Source: Rhodoplanes serenus
Lineage (GTDB): Bacteria > Pseudomonadota > Alphaproteobacteria > Rhizobiales > Xanthobacteraceae
DNA length: 64,000 bases
NCBI GenBank assembly: GCA_009720755.1
Contig: WNKV01000001.1
Coordinates: 409,437-473,436 of the forward strand
Direction of reading: 5' to 3'
Part shown: positions 41,685 through 50,710 of the stretch, piece by piece
Numbering within the stretch: the first letter of the stretch is position 1
How the letters are laid out: each line of letters begins with the position of its first letter
Position numbers and translations under genes: made by a program
The notes under the pieces: generated by a model
The model's database searches: none
The model's input: the letters and a program-made list of their open reading frames with translations, nothing else
What the model was told of the DNA's origin: nothing

Positions 41685-42821
41685 ATGCCCGAGAACACCA
41701 AGATCAGCGCCTTCGTGGTGTCCTACAACAGGGCCGACGTGCTGCCCACCTGCCTGGCGAGCCTCGGCTTCGCCGACGAGGTGGTGCTCGTCGACAAGTC
41801 GTCGACCGACGACAGCGTCGCCCTCGCCGCCGATCTGGCCGACCGCATCTATGTCGTCCCGTGGAGCCCGACCGTCGAGGAGACGCGCCTGTTCGCGGCC
41901 GCGCGGTGCGCGCACGAGTGGATCGTCTTCCTAGATGACGACGAATGCCTGTCGCCCGAGGCGATCGAGTTCCTCGGCCGCGAGCTCGCCGCACCGCGCG
42001 CCGATGCCTACGCCCTGCCGCACCGGCACTATGTGCTCGGGACGCACGACCCGGACGCCTGCTATTGGCCCGAGCACCAGGTGAGGGTGTTCCGCCGCGG
42101 CACCGTGGCGTTCTCCGACACGGTGCACGGCGGCACCCATGTGCTCAGCCCCAACCTCTACGTGGTGCCCCCCGAGACCGGCGTGGCGATCCACAACTTC
42201 TCGCACGAGAGCGTCTTCCGCTGGATCGAGAAGTCGAACCGCTACACCTCGCGCCCCGACCGGCTCCGCCCCGACGACGACACTCCCGATCTGGTCGCCT
42301 TCGCGCATCGCCGCATCGACCATTGGATCGCCCGCAGCCGCAACGCCCATCCCGGCAGCTACGCCGCCACCATCGCGCTGCTGCGTGCCCTCTACGACAC
42401 CATGGATCGCCTGAAAGCCTGGGAGGAGGCGGCAGGCATCGACGGCGAGGCCCGGTTCCGCCAGGCCCGCGCGGCGCTGTCGGAGACCTACCGGACGCTG
42501 CCCCTGCTGCGCCGCCGCGCCGCCCCCGCCGCGGTGGTCGACGTCCGGCCGGGGCCGACGGAGCCGGCGCGGACCGAGCCCGGGCCGGCGGAAGCCCACC
42601 ACGCCGCCGCGGCACCCGCCGCGCACGCGCATGGTCTCGCCGAGATCAAGCGCGCCTATGACGAGCTGCTCGTCGCGGCGCGGCGCCAGGCCGCCGAGCT
42701 GACCCGGCTGCGGCGGTTCGAGGCCTCGCACCTGCATCCGGTGCTGCTCGGCGCCGTCAAGGTGGAGCGCGAGATCCGCCGCGTCGTCGGCCAGCTTCGT
42801 CGCCGCCTGGGCGGCACCTGA
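41685..42821 (+). CDS. Family 2 glycosyltransferase
   Basis: A 378-aa GT2 enzyme that would transfer a sugar from a nucleotide sugar. ISAFVVSYNRADVLPTCLASL opens the GT-A fold. The metal-binding DxD-like motif is VFLDDDECLSPEA. Then come VRVFRRGTVAFSDTVHGGT and a C-terminal helical part with a Pro/Ala-rich linker (about residues 285-320). It resembles LPS core and heptosyl-type transferases (WaaE/KdtX-like). The ATG at 41685 is preferred to the GTG at 41667. Confidence 0.85.
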   Translation: MPENTKISAFVVSYNRADVLPTCLASLGFADEVVLVDKSSTDDSVALAADLADRIYVVPWSPTVEETRLFAAARCAHEWIVFLDDDECLSPEAIEFLGRELAAPRADAYALPHRHYVLGTHDPDACYWPEHQVRVFRRGTVAFSDTVHGGTHVLSPNLYVVPPETGVAIHNFSHESVFRWIEKSNRYTSRPDRLRPDDDTPDLVAFAHRRIDHWIARSRNAHPGSYAATIALLRALYDTMDRLKAWEEAAGIDGEARFRQARAALSETYRTLPLLRRRAAPAAVVDVRPGPTEPARTEPGPAEAHHAAAAPAAHAHGLAEIKRAYDELLVAARRQAAELTRLRRFEASHLHPVLLGAVKVEREIRRVVGQLRRRLGGT

Positions 42822-42855
42822 CCGCGCGGCGCGCGCCACGGCAGCCCGCCGCACC

Positions 42856-44226
42856 TCACCGGCTGGCGCGCTCGAACTGGCGCAGCAGCTCGTTGCCGCG
42901 GCGCACCGCCGAGGCGAGCGCGTCGCGGGCGGTCTTGCGGCCCGCAAAGGCGTGCTCCAGCTCCTCCTCGATCACGTCGCGCACCAGGATGAAGGAGCCG
43001 AGCCGGATCGCCCGCGAGTTCTCGGTCGGCGGATTGAGCATCACTTGCGCGATCGCCACCGCCGCGCCGGGATCGCGATCGTAGAAGCCCTGGGCCCGGC
43101 TGAGCTCGAAGGCGGCCCGCGTGGTCGGCAGGTAGCCGGTCGCCTGATGCCAGCGCGCCTGCATGTCGGGGCGCCCCAGATAGGCGAGAAAGCGAGCGAT
43201 GCCGCGATACTCCGTCGGCGGACGGCCGCGCAGCACCCACAGGCTGGCGCCGCCGATCATCGCGTTCTGTGGCGCCCCGGGCACGTCCGGCCAGTAGGGG
43301 AGCATGCCGTAGCCGACCTCGAACCGCGCCCGCGCCTTGAGGTCGGCCGCCAGCCCCGAGGAGCCGAGGAACAGGCCGCACTCGCCCGCGTGCAGCATCG
43401 GCTCCGCCGCGGTGCCGCGGCCCCCATAGGTGTAGAGCCCGGCCTTCTGCCATTCGGCGAGCGCCGCCACATGGCGCACCAGCACGGGATTGTCGATGAC
43501 GAGCTCGGCATCGAGGCCGCCGAGCCCGTTGGCCCGCGTCGCGATCGGCACATTGTGGAAGGCCGAGAAGTTCTCGACGTTGACCCAGGACGGCCAGTGG
43601 GTCGAGAACCCGCAGGCGACGCCGGCCTGGCGCAGCCGCCGCGCCGCCTCCTCCATCTCGGGCCAGGTGCGCGGCGGCCGCGTATCGTCGAGCCCGACGG
43701 CGCGGAACAGCGTGCGGTTGACGTAGAGGATCGGGGTCGAGGCATTGAACGGGAAGGACAGCAGCCGGCCTTCGGCGTCCGAGTAGAAGCCCGACACGGC
43801 CGGCAGGATGGCGCCGGCGTCGAACGCCTCGCCGGCCTCCCGCATCAGGTCGTGCACCGGATAGATGGCGCCCCGGGCCGCCATCATGGTGGCCGTGCCG
43901 ATCTCGTTGACCTGCACGATCCCGGGATGGCTCTTGGTCCGCACCGCGAAGATCGCCGCCGTGACGGTCTCGGTGTAGCTGCCCTTGTAGACCGGCACGA
44001 CGCGGAATTCGCCCTGGGCGGCGTTGAAGCCGGCGACCATGCGGTCGATGTGGCGGCCGAGCTCGCCCGCCATGGCGTGCCAGAACGCGATCTCGGTGGC
44101 GGCCCGCGCCGGGCGGGTCGTCAGCACGGCACCGAGCCCGGCCAGCACGGCGCGGCGGCCGAGCCGCCGCGATTGCGGCGCCCCCTCACTCCGCCGCGGG
44201 ACCCCCCCCGTCATCGCGAAAACCAT
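42856..44226 (-). CDS. ABC transporter substrate-binding protein, UgpB-like
   Basis: A 456-aa periplasmic binding protein of the glycerol-3-phosphate (UgpB) type. RRLGRRAVLAGLGAVL looks like a Tat-type signal; the mature part starts near ATEIAFWHAMAGELGRHIDRMVAGFN. GSYTETVTAAIFAVRTKSHPGIVQVNEIGTATMMAARGAIYPV is close to UgpB. No ugpAEC genes are adjacent. The ATG at 44226 lies inside a 17-bp tandem repeat; a second in-frame ATG at 44214 is possible. Confidence 0.85.
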   Translation of the reverse strand: MVFAMTGGVPRRSEGAPQSRRLGRRAVLAGLGAVLTTRPARAATEIAFWHAMAGELGRHIDRMVAGFNAAQGEFRVVPVYKGSYTETVTAAIFAVRTKSHPGIVQVNEIGTATMMAARGAIYPVHDLMREAGEAFDAGAILPAVSGFYSDAEGRLLSFPFNASTPILYVNRTLFRAVGLDDTRPPRTWPEMEEAARRLRQAGVACGFSTHWPSWVNVENFSAFHNVPIATRANGLGGLDAELVIDNPVLVRHVAALAEWQKAGLYTYGGRGTAAEPMLHAGECGLFLGSSGLAADLKARARFEVGYGMLPYWPDVPGAPQNAMIGGASLWVLRGRPPTEYRGIARFLAYLGRPDMQARWHQATGYLPTTRAAFELSRAQGFYDRDPGAAVAIAQVMLNPPTENSRAIRLGSFILVRDVIEEELEHAFAGRKTARDALASAVRRGNELLRQFERASR

Positions 44227-44274
44227 GTCATCGCGGGGACCATGTCATCGAGAAGACCACGTCATCGAGAAGAC
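44207..44274. repeat. 17-bp tandem repeat, four copies, over the ugpB-like start
   Basis: Units begin at 44207, 44224, 44241 and 44258 and follow CAnGTCATCGnGnnGAC; units 3 and 4 differ by one base. The start codon of the gene at 42856-44226 is in unit 2, so copy number changes would move the start and its leader. From 44275 to 44458 nothing further is recognised. Confidence 0.8.
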
Positions 44275-44458
44275 TTGCTCATGAGGACGTCGCGTCGTGG
44301 AGGGACACGCGACAGGACCGAGCGACGCCGCGCTCGGGCCGGCGCCGCCCGCCGCGATTCGCGGCCGGCCCGCCAGGATGGCCATCCGATCACGAATTCG
44401 CTAGGATTTCGAGCTTCATGACCGGAGCCCCGATCCAGCCCGAGCGAACGGTGCCGCA

Positions 44459-45439
44459 GTGTCGCCAGTGCGCAGTCTCGTCGTTCTCGCCCTGATCCTC
44501 GTCGCGATCCTGATCGCGCCCGCCGCGCCGGCGCGCGAGTTCCGGGTCGCCGACACCCAGGTCGAGGACTATCCGACCGTCCAGGCGGTGCTCCACATGA
44601 GCCGCCTGATCGAGGAGCAGACCGGCGGCCGCCACCGGCTGCGCGTCTTCCATTCGCGCCAGCTCGGCGAGGAGCAGGACACCATCGAGCAGACCCGCGT
44701 CGGCGCCATCGATCTCAACCGCACCAACGTAGCCCCGATGGGCGCCTTCGTGCCGGCCGCCAACGTGCTGGCGCTGCCGTTCCTGTTCCGCTCCAAGGCC
44801 CATCTGCACGCGGTGCTGGACGGCCCGATCGGCGAGGAGATCCTGGCGAGCTTCGAGCCGCACGGCTTCGTCGCCCTCACCTTCTACGATTCGGGCGCGC
44901 GCTCGATCTACACCCGCGATCGTCCGGTCCGCAGCCTCGCCGATCTCGCCGGCCTGCGCCTCCGGGTACAGCAGTCGGACCTGATGGTGGCGATGGTGAA
45001 GGCGATGGGCGCGGTGCCGGTGCAGCTCCCCTACGGCCAAGTCGAGACCGCCCTCGCTACCGGCCTGATCGACGGGGCCGAGAACAACTGGCCCTCCTAC
45101 GTGACCACCGGCCACTACAAGGTCGCCCCGCACTACATTCTCACCGAGCACACCATGAGCCCCGAGGTGCTGGTGATGTCGCGCCGCGCCTGGGACAGCC
45201 TGTCGGCCGACGACAAGGCGATCTTCCGCGCCGCGGCGCGGGCCTCCAACCGCGCGATGCGCCAGCAGTGGAACGCCCTCGAGGAGCGGTCGCGCGAGCA
45301 GGCGCGGGCGGTCGGCACCACGGTGGTCGGCCGCTTCGACCGCGATGCCTTCGTGGCCGCGATGGCCGGTGTCCATGCCGGCGTGCTCTCCGATCCGGCG
45401 CTGCGCCGCCTGGTCGAGCGCATCCGCGAGAGCGAGTGA
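44459..45439 (+). CDS. DctP-type (TRAP) substrate-binding protein
   Basis: A 326-aa periplasmic solute receptor. A signal peptide (SLVVLALILVAILIAPAAPA) is followed by FRVADTQVEDYPTVQAVLHMSRLIEEQTGGRHRLRVFHSRQLGEE, the Arg-containing carboxylate-binding segment GLRLRVQQSDLMVAMVKAMGAVPVQLPYGQVETALATGLIDGAENNW. No TRAP membrane genes (DctQ/DctM) are near. Instead the histidine kinase gene starts 2 bp after its stop. It probably acts as the periplasmic sensor arm of that two-component system. The start is GTG at 44459. Confidence 0.9.
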   Translation: MSPVRSLVVLALILVAILIAPAAPAREFRVADTQVEDYPTVQAVLHMSRLIEEQTGGRHRLRVFHSRQLGEEQDTIEQTRVGAIDLNRTNVAPMGAFVPAANVLALPFLFRSKAHLHAVLDGPIGEEILASFEPHGFVALTFYDSGARSIYTRDRPVRSLADLAGLRLRVQQSDLMVAMVKAMGAVPVQLPYGQVETALATGLIDGAENNWPSYVTTGHYKVAPHYILTEHTMSPEVLVMSRRAWDSLSADDKAIFRAAARASNRAMRQQWNALEERSREQARAVGTTVVGRFDRDAFVAAMAGVHAGVLSDPALRRLVERIRESE

Positions 45440-45441
45440 CC

Positions 45442-47550
45442 GTGTCCGCACCGCCGCCATCGAGCGTCGCTCCGCCTGCCGCCATCGAGCCGGCCGCCGG
45501 CGCCGGCAGTGGCGCGGCGACGCCGTCCCGCCGCGGGCTCTCGCCGGAACGCCTGGTCCGCCTGCTGCCGATCCGCTGGCGCATCCTGTCGATCGCGGTG
45601 CTCAACACCGCCGTGGTGGTGATCCTCGCAGCGCTGATCTGGAGCGGCGCGACGGCACTCGGCCGCGCCTGGGACGAGGTCCGCGCGGTGCGCGAGTCCG
45701 ACATCCTGCTGGTGACTCTGGAGGGCGAGGCGGGACGGCTCCAGAATCTGATCCACCGCTACATCAACGAGCCGAGCCCGGAGATCTTCGCCGAGATCCT
45801 GCTGGTGCGCGAGGCCGTGCTGGGCCTCCTGCGCACCCGCAAGCCGGCCGACCGCATGCTGGCCGACGCCATGGACAAGCTCGCCGGCGTCACCGAGCGC
45901 TTTCTCGACGGCTTCGGCGAGCTGCGTGGCGTGCAGGCGGCGATCAACCGTGTCTACGAGGACGAGGTGCTGCGGCCGGCGCGCGAGATGGCGGGCCTGT
46001 ACTCGATCGTGGAGGGCGCGGCCGGACGCCGCGACGCGCTGATCTGGCCGTCGCTCGGCAAGTCGCGCGAGGCCTTCACGGCGAGCCTCGTCGCCGCCAA
46101 CGCCTATTACCTGTCGCTCGCCATGACGGCCGCCAACGAGGCGCAGCGCAATCTCGAAACCATCGAGCGCACCATCCCGGTGATGGTCGACCTCGCCGAG
46201 ACCGACGTGCAGCGTGCCGCGCTCGACGCACTCGGCCGGCGTGCCGCGGCGTTCCGGGCCGGGCTCGCCTCGCTGTCCGAGCGGTTCGCCGCCCGCACCC
46301 ACATCCTGCGCACCGCCATCGACGGCAACCAGGCGTCGATGATCTCCACCATCGACAGCTTGCAGCACGAGATGCGCGAGCGCGAGAACCGCGCCCAGGC
46401 GTCGCTCGACAGCACTCTGCGGAGGATCTTCCGTCAGGTCGTGCTGGTCGCCAGCGGCTTCCTGGTCGCCATCCTGATCGGTGCCGCCGTGGTCACCAGC
46501 AGCATCCGCGAGCCGCTGCGCGAGCTGATGTCGGCCATGCACGCCATCGTGGCCGGCCAATACGACAAGGTGATCCGCAGCACCCGCGAGAAGGACGAGA
46601 TCGGCGCCATGGCGCGCGCCGTCGAGGTGTTCCGCGAGAACGCCATCGCCAAGCGCCAGGCCGAGAACGACCTGCGGGCCGCCAAGGAGAACGCCGAGAC
46701 GGCGTTGCGCGAGCTGCGCGACGCCCAGAAGAGCCTGATCGACGCCGAGAAGCTCGCGGCGCTGGGCGGCCTCGTCGCCGGCGTCGCCCACGAGGTCAAC
46801 AACCCGGTCGGCATCAGCCTCACGGTGGCGTCGAGCCTCTCCCGCCGGGCCGACGTGTTCGCCGGCGAGATCGCCCAGGGGCCGCTGCGCCGCTCCAAGC
46901 TCGACGAGTTCGTGGCCGGCACCCGCGACGCCGCCGGGCAGCTCGTCGCCAACCTCCAGCGCGCCGGCGAGCTGATCCAATCGTTCAAGCAGGTGGCGGT
47001 CGACCGCAGCCATGCGGAGCTGCGCGACTTCGACCTGCGCGAGGCGACCGAGCAGATCGTCGCCAGCGTCCGCCCGGTGCTGCGCAAGGCGCAGATCGCC
47101 CTGGTGCTGGAGGTGCCGGACGGCATCGCCATGGACAGCTATCCGGGCTCCTACGGCCAGGTGCTGACCAACCTGTTCCTCAATGCCGTCGCCCACGCCT
47201 TTCCGGACGGCCGCACCGGCACCATCGAGGTGCGGGCCCGGCCGCTGGGGCCGCAGCATGTCGAGATCATCGTGGCCGACGACGGCGTCGGCATGACCGA
47301 CGCGGTGCGGCGGCGCGCCTTCGACCCGTTCTTCACCACCCGCCGCGGCCAGGGCGGCACCGGCCTCGGGCTGCACATCATTCACAGCCTGGTGACCCAG
47401 AGCCTCGGCGGCCGCCTCACTCTCGACACCGCGGCGGGGCACGGCACCAGCTTCCGCATGGTGCTGCCGCGGCGCGCCGCGGGCAGCGTCGATACCGTCG
47501 CGGCCGGCGCCGTCCCCGCCCTCCAGATCACGGACCGAGCTCATGGTTGA
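45442..47550 (+). CDS. Membrane sensor histidine kinase linked to the DctP protein
   Basis: A 702-aa kinase. TM1 is near residues 46-68, a periplasmic helical sensor domain spans about 70-330, and TM2 is VVLVASGFLVAILIGAAVV (about 332-350). HAMP and a coiled coil follow. The dimerisation box is LVAGVAHEVNNPVGISL (His about 452), and the ATPase has NLFLNAVAHAF, DDGVGM and GGTGLGLHII. The start is GTG at 45442, two bases after the DctP stop, so it is translationally coupled. The upstream open frame is a shadow of dctP. It should respond to a ligand carried by DctP. Confidence 0.9.
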   Translation: MSAPPPSSVAPPAAIEPAAGAGSGAATPSRRGLSPERLVRLLPIRWRILSIAVLNTAVVVILAALIWSGATALGRAWDEVRAVRESDILLVTLEGEAGRLQNLIHRYINEPSPEIFAEILLVREAVLGLLRTRKPADRMLADAMDKLAGVTERFLDGFGELRGVQAAINRVYEDEVLRPAREMAGLYSIVEGAAGRRDALIWPSLGKSREAFTASLVAANAYYLSLAMTAANEAQRNLETIERTIPVMVDLAETDVQRAALDALGRRAAAFRAGLASLSERFAARTHILRTAIDGNQASMISTIDSLQHEMRERENRAQASLDSTLRRIFRQVVLVASGFLVAILIGAAVVTSSIREPLRELMSAMHAIVAGQYDKVIRSTREKDEIGAMARAVEVFRENAIAKRQAENDLRAAKENAETALRELRDAQKSLIDAEKLAALGGLVAGVAHEVNNPVGISLTVASSLSRRADVFAGEIAQGPLRRSKLDEFVAGTRDAAGQLVANLQRAGELIQSFKQVAVDRSHAELRDFDLREATEQIVASVRPVLRKAQIALVLEVPDGIAMDSYPGSYGQVLTNLFLNAVAHAFPDGRTGTIEVRARPLGPQHVEIIVADDGVGMTDAVRRRAFDPFFTTRRGQGGTGLGLHIIHSLVTQSLGGRLTLDTAAGHGTSFRMVLPRRAAGSVDTVAAGAVPALQITDRAHG

Positions 47551-49321
47551 TCCCGACGACATCGTCGACATCGTCGACGATCGCGACGAGCCGCCGACCG
47601 CGGCCGGACCGCGCTGGAAGATCATGGTGGTGGACGACGAGCCGGCCGTCCACGACGGCACCCGCTTCGCGCTCGCCGACTACACGCTCAACGGCCAGGG
47701 GCTGGAGATCGTCTCGGCCTACTCGGCCGAGGAAGGCCGCGCCATGCTGCGCGCCCACCCGGACACGGCCGTGATCCTGCTCGACGTGATCATGGAGACC
47801 GACACGGCCGGGCTCGACCTCGTCGACTTCATCCGCACCGAGCTGAGGAACGAGACGGTGCGCATCATCCTGCGCACCGGCCAGCCCGGCCAAGCGCCCG
47901 AGCGGCGCATCATCGTCGACTACGACATCAACGACTACAAGGCCAAGACCGAGCTGACCGCCGACAAGCTGTTCACCTCGCTGACGGCGGCGCTGCGGAG
48001 CTGGCAGCAGCTCGAACGCATGCTGGAGACCCGGCGGGGCCTCGAGATCATCGTCGACGCGGCCTCGACGCTGTACGACTTCAAGTCGATCCAGCGCCTC
48101 GCCGAAGGGGTGCTGGTGCAGCTCGCCTCGCTGCTCAAGGTCGATTGCGACGGCATCCTGGTGTTCCACGACGGCGGCCGGGCGCAGCCCGTCGCGGTGC
48201 TGGCGGCGGCCGGCTGCTACACTCATCATGTCGGCGCCAACGGCGTCACCACCCTCGATCCCGACCTGCGCCAGGTGGTGGAGGCCGCATTCCGGGCGCG
48301 CACCCACCAGTTCGTGCCGCCCTGGTCGGTGCTGTACATTCGCACGGCGAGCGACCGCGAGGTGGTGGTGGTGCTCCAGGTGGCCCGCCCGCTCTCGGCG
48401 ACCGACCGCACCTTGGTCGAGCTGTTCACCAGCAAGCTGTCGATCGCCTTCGACAACGTGATTCTCTACGAGCAGCTCCAGGAGGCCAACAGCCGCCTGG
48501 AGGACCGCGTCAACCAGCGCACCCGCGAGCTGACCTCGGCCAACCGCCGGCTCGCCTCGCAATGGGCGCGGCTCCAGCGCGCCAACTCCTTCAAGAGCGA
48601 GATCCTCGGCACGGTGGCGCACGACCTGCGCAACCCGCTCTCGGTGATCATCGGCCGCGCCGAGATTCTCGAGCGCATGGTGACCGATCCGGCGCTCAAT
48701 CCCGAGGCCGCCAAGGCGCAGATCAAGCACATCCACAACGCCGCCGACCGCGTCGCCGACATGGTGGAGAGCCTGATCGCCGACGCCATGACGGATGCGC
48801 TCGACATCACCATCCGGCGCGACCTGGCCGATCTCGCCACCGTGGTGCGCGAGGTGGCGGAGGCCAACCAGCCGCTCGCCACCAAGAAGGAGCAGACCAT
48901 CGCGCTCACCGTCACGCCGGGCGCGCCGGTCGTCTGCGATGTCGATCGCATTCGCGAGGCGGTCGACAACCTGGTCAGCAACGCCGTCAAGTACAGCGCT
49001 ATCGGCGGCCGGATCGAGCTGACCTACGACCACGCGCCGGAGGGCGCCCGCATCCGCGTCAAGGATTCCGGTCCCGGCATGACGCCGGAGGACCTGCGCC
49101 GGCTCTACGGCCGCTTCCGGCGGCTGTCGGCCAAGCCCACCGGCGGCGAGACGTCGATCGGGCTCGGGCTGTCGATCGTCAAGCGCATCGTCGACCTGCA
49201 CGGCGGCGTGATCGAGGCCGACAGCGCCGGCGAGGGCCACGGCACGACCTTCACGGTGGTGCTGCCGCTGCGTCCGCCGGAGCCCGAAGCCGAGGCTGCG
49301 GCCCCGCCGACGCAAGGATGA
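47543..49321 (+). CDS. Hybrid response regulator/histidine kinase with DUF3369
   Basis: A 592-aa protein without membrane segments. The receiver domain is residues 27-150 (KIMVVDDEPAVHD; VILLDVIMETD with phospho-acceptor Asp about 79). The DUF3369 sensor-like domain covers about 170-310. HisKA has GTVAHDLRNPLSVIIG (His about 360), and HATPase has NLVSNAVKYSA, DSGPGM and SIGLGLSIVKRIV. It overlaps the membrane kinase gene by 8 bp, giving a dctP-kinase-kinase relay. No DNA-binding domain is present, so another output protein is needed. Confidence 0.9.
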   Translation: MVDPDDIVDIVDDRDEPPTAAGPRWKIMVVDDEPAVHDGTRFALADYTLNGQGLEIVSAYSAEEGRAMLRAHPDTAVILLDVIMETDTAGLDLVDFIRTELRNETVRIILRTGQPGQAPERRIIVDYDINDYKAKTELTADKLFTSLTAALRSWQQLERMLETRRGLEIIVDAASTLYDFKSIQRLAEGVLVQLASLLKVDCDGILVFHDGGRAQPVAVLAAAGCYTHHVGANGVTTLDPDLRQVVEAAFRARTHQFVPPWSVLYIRTASDREVVVVLQVARPLSATDRTLVELFTSKLSIAFDNVILYEQLQEANSRLEDRVNQRTRELTSANRRLASQWARLQRANSFKSEILGTVAHDLRNPLSVIIGRAEILERMVTDPALNPEAAKAQIKHIHNAADRVADMVESLIADAMTDALDITIRRDLADLATVVREVAEANQPLATKKEQTIALTVTPGAPVVCDVDRIREAVDNLVSNAVKYSAIGGRIELTYDHAPEGARIRVKDSGPGMTPEDLRRLYGRFRRLSAKPTGGETSIGLGLSIVKRIVDLHGGVIEADSAGEGHGTTFTVVLPLRPPEPEAEAAAPPTQG

Positions 49322-49356
49322 CGCGAGGCGGTTGACGCCGGAACCGCTGCAAATCG

Positions 49357-49557
49357 TTAAACCCCTCCGTGTAGGGTCCGCAAGCACGCGCTTCCGGACC
49401 CTGTGATGCTCGCACGCCCGTCCCGCGTCCGCACGACGCCGGCATGCACGCCCGTCGATCTCGCGAGACCGGCGCGCCATCCGCTGAGCGTCACGAACAC
49501 CGACGAGAAGGCCGCGAAGGCGACCATGAGCCCCCAGACCTGCAAGGCCCACATCAT
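49357..49557 (-). CDS. Possible small membrane protein (66 aa)
   Basis: An open frame starting ATGATG, with one hydrophobic segment (MMWALQVWGLMVAFAAFSSVF) and then a basic tail. The hydrophobic start and its Trp-rich face look like a genuine small membrane protein, but there is no homologue I recognise and the tail is low-complexity. The rest of the 400-bp gap (49322-49721) is otherwise empty. Confidence 0.35.
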   Translation of the reverse strand: MMWALQVWGLMVAFAAFSSVFVTLSGWRAGLARSTGVHAGVVRTRDGRASITGSGSACLRTLHGGV

Positions 49558-49721
49558 GGCGGCGAACGTCGGTCCGCCCGGCGCGGTTGATCCGACAGCC
49601 TGGGGCTGCCGCGCGCCCGACAGCCTGTACGGCCTGGAACGCCCCTTCATGAAGCGCAGCCTCGTCGAGCCGGACCGCGAGCTGATGGGCCGCGGCCCCT
49701 GAACAGCCGGCGCCGCGAGGC

Positions 49722-50489
49722 TCAGCAGGCGGCGTGCTGCTCGCGCAGATGCGGGTACTGCTCGGTGAGCAGCGAGCCCGGATAGTAGGTCGGCGCGAAG
49801 GCCGGCTGCGACCGGATCGCCTCCAGCCAGGCGGCGACCGCCGGCCGACCATCCCACAGATGATCGAGCCGGAGATCCGCCATCCGCACGATCACCGGCA
49901 TCACGGTGATATCGGCGAGGGTCGGCGCCGCTCCGAGCAGGAACGGCCCGCCGCTCGCCGCGATGGTCTCGTCGAGCCGCACCACGGCGCGGCCGAGCCG
50001 GCCGAGCGCCGCCGCCATCTCGGACTCGGGAAAACCGGTGCGACTCATGGCGAGCAGGAACTCGCGGCGCAGCGGCTTCGACTCCGCCATCGCCAGGAAC
50101 GCCGCCTCGCTCATCGCCTGGAAGTGCGGCAGGAAGGCGAGATTGTAGGTCGGCACGCGGATCGCCGGCGCCGGCACCTCGTCGACGAAGCGCATCAGCG
50201 ATCGCATGCGGGCGCGCGCCACCGGGTCCTGCGGCACGAACCGCGGCCCCTGCGGGAACACCTCCTCGACATACTCCATGATCACCGACGAATCGATCAC
50301 CACGGCGCCGTCGTGCACGAGGGTCGGCACCACGCCGTTGGGATTGAGTGCGAGATAGTCGGGCGCGAGCTGGTCGCCGGCCAGCAGATCGAGACGCCGC
50401 TCCGCGAAGGGCAGCCCCTTGGCGTTGAGCACGAAGCGCACCCGCTGGCTGCATGTGGATTGCGGCGCGTTGTAGAGGGTCAAGGCCAT
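49722..50489 (-). CDS. Glutathione S-transferase family protein
   Basis: A 255-aa two-domain GST. The thioredoxin-like N domain is LTLYNAPQSTCSQRVRFVLNAKGLPFAERRLDLLAGDQLAPDYLALNPNGVVPTLVHDGAVVIDSSVIMEYVEE, with the usual cis-Pro (VVP) and the glutathione-binding DSS. The helical C domain has LLGAAPTLADITVMPVI. It probably conjugates or reduces small electrophiles. The ATG at 50489 gives a standard-length protein; upstream frames are shadows. Confidence 0.9.
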   Translation of the reverse strand: MALTLYNAPQSTCSQRVRFVLNAKGLPFAERRLDLLAGDQLAPDYLALNPNGVVPTLVHDGAVVIDSSVIMEYVEEVFPQGPRFVPQDPVARARMRSLMRFVDEVPAPAIRVPTYNLAFLPHFQAMSEAAFLAMAESKPLRREFLLAMSRTGFPESEMAAALGRLGRAVVRLDETIAASGGPFLLGAAPTLADITVMPVIVRMADLRLDHLWDGRPAVAAWLEAIRSQPAFAPTYYPGSLLTEQYPHLREQHAAC

Positions 50490-50710
50490 GGCGTCTCGCT
50501 CCCGCTCGCGCCCGCGGTGCGTGGCCGGGGCGTCGCTGCATCTTCGGCGTGGGCGCCACGTCGCCGCGGCGCCCACGCGAGCGTCGCAGGCCGGCCGTCG
50601 CGTCGTCAATGCCGCGGCGGCGCCCACACGGGACGGTTGCTCTCGGGCCGAGGCCCTATATACAAAGGAGGCCGGCCGTCGCGGGTCGGGTTGCGAGCGG
50701 CGAGGAGCCC

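Noticed and set aside
49403..49702. 99-aa plus-strand frame between the hybrid kinase and the GST gene
   Set aside because: No domain, no ribosome binding site, composition like non-coding sequence.
45133..49852. Long minus-strand frames opposite the two kinases
   Set aside because: Shadows of the kinase genes, which carry all catalytic motifs on the plus strand.
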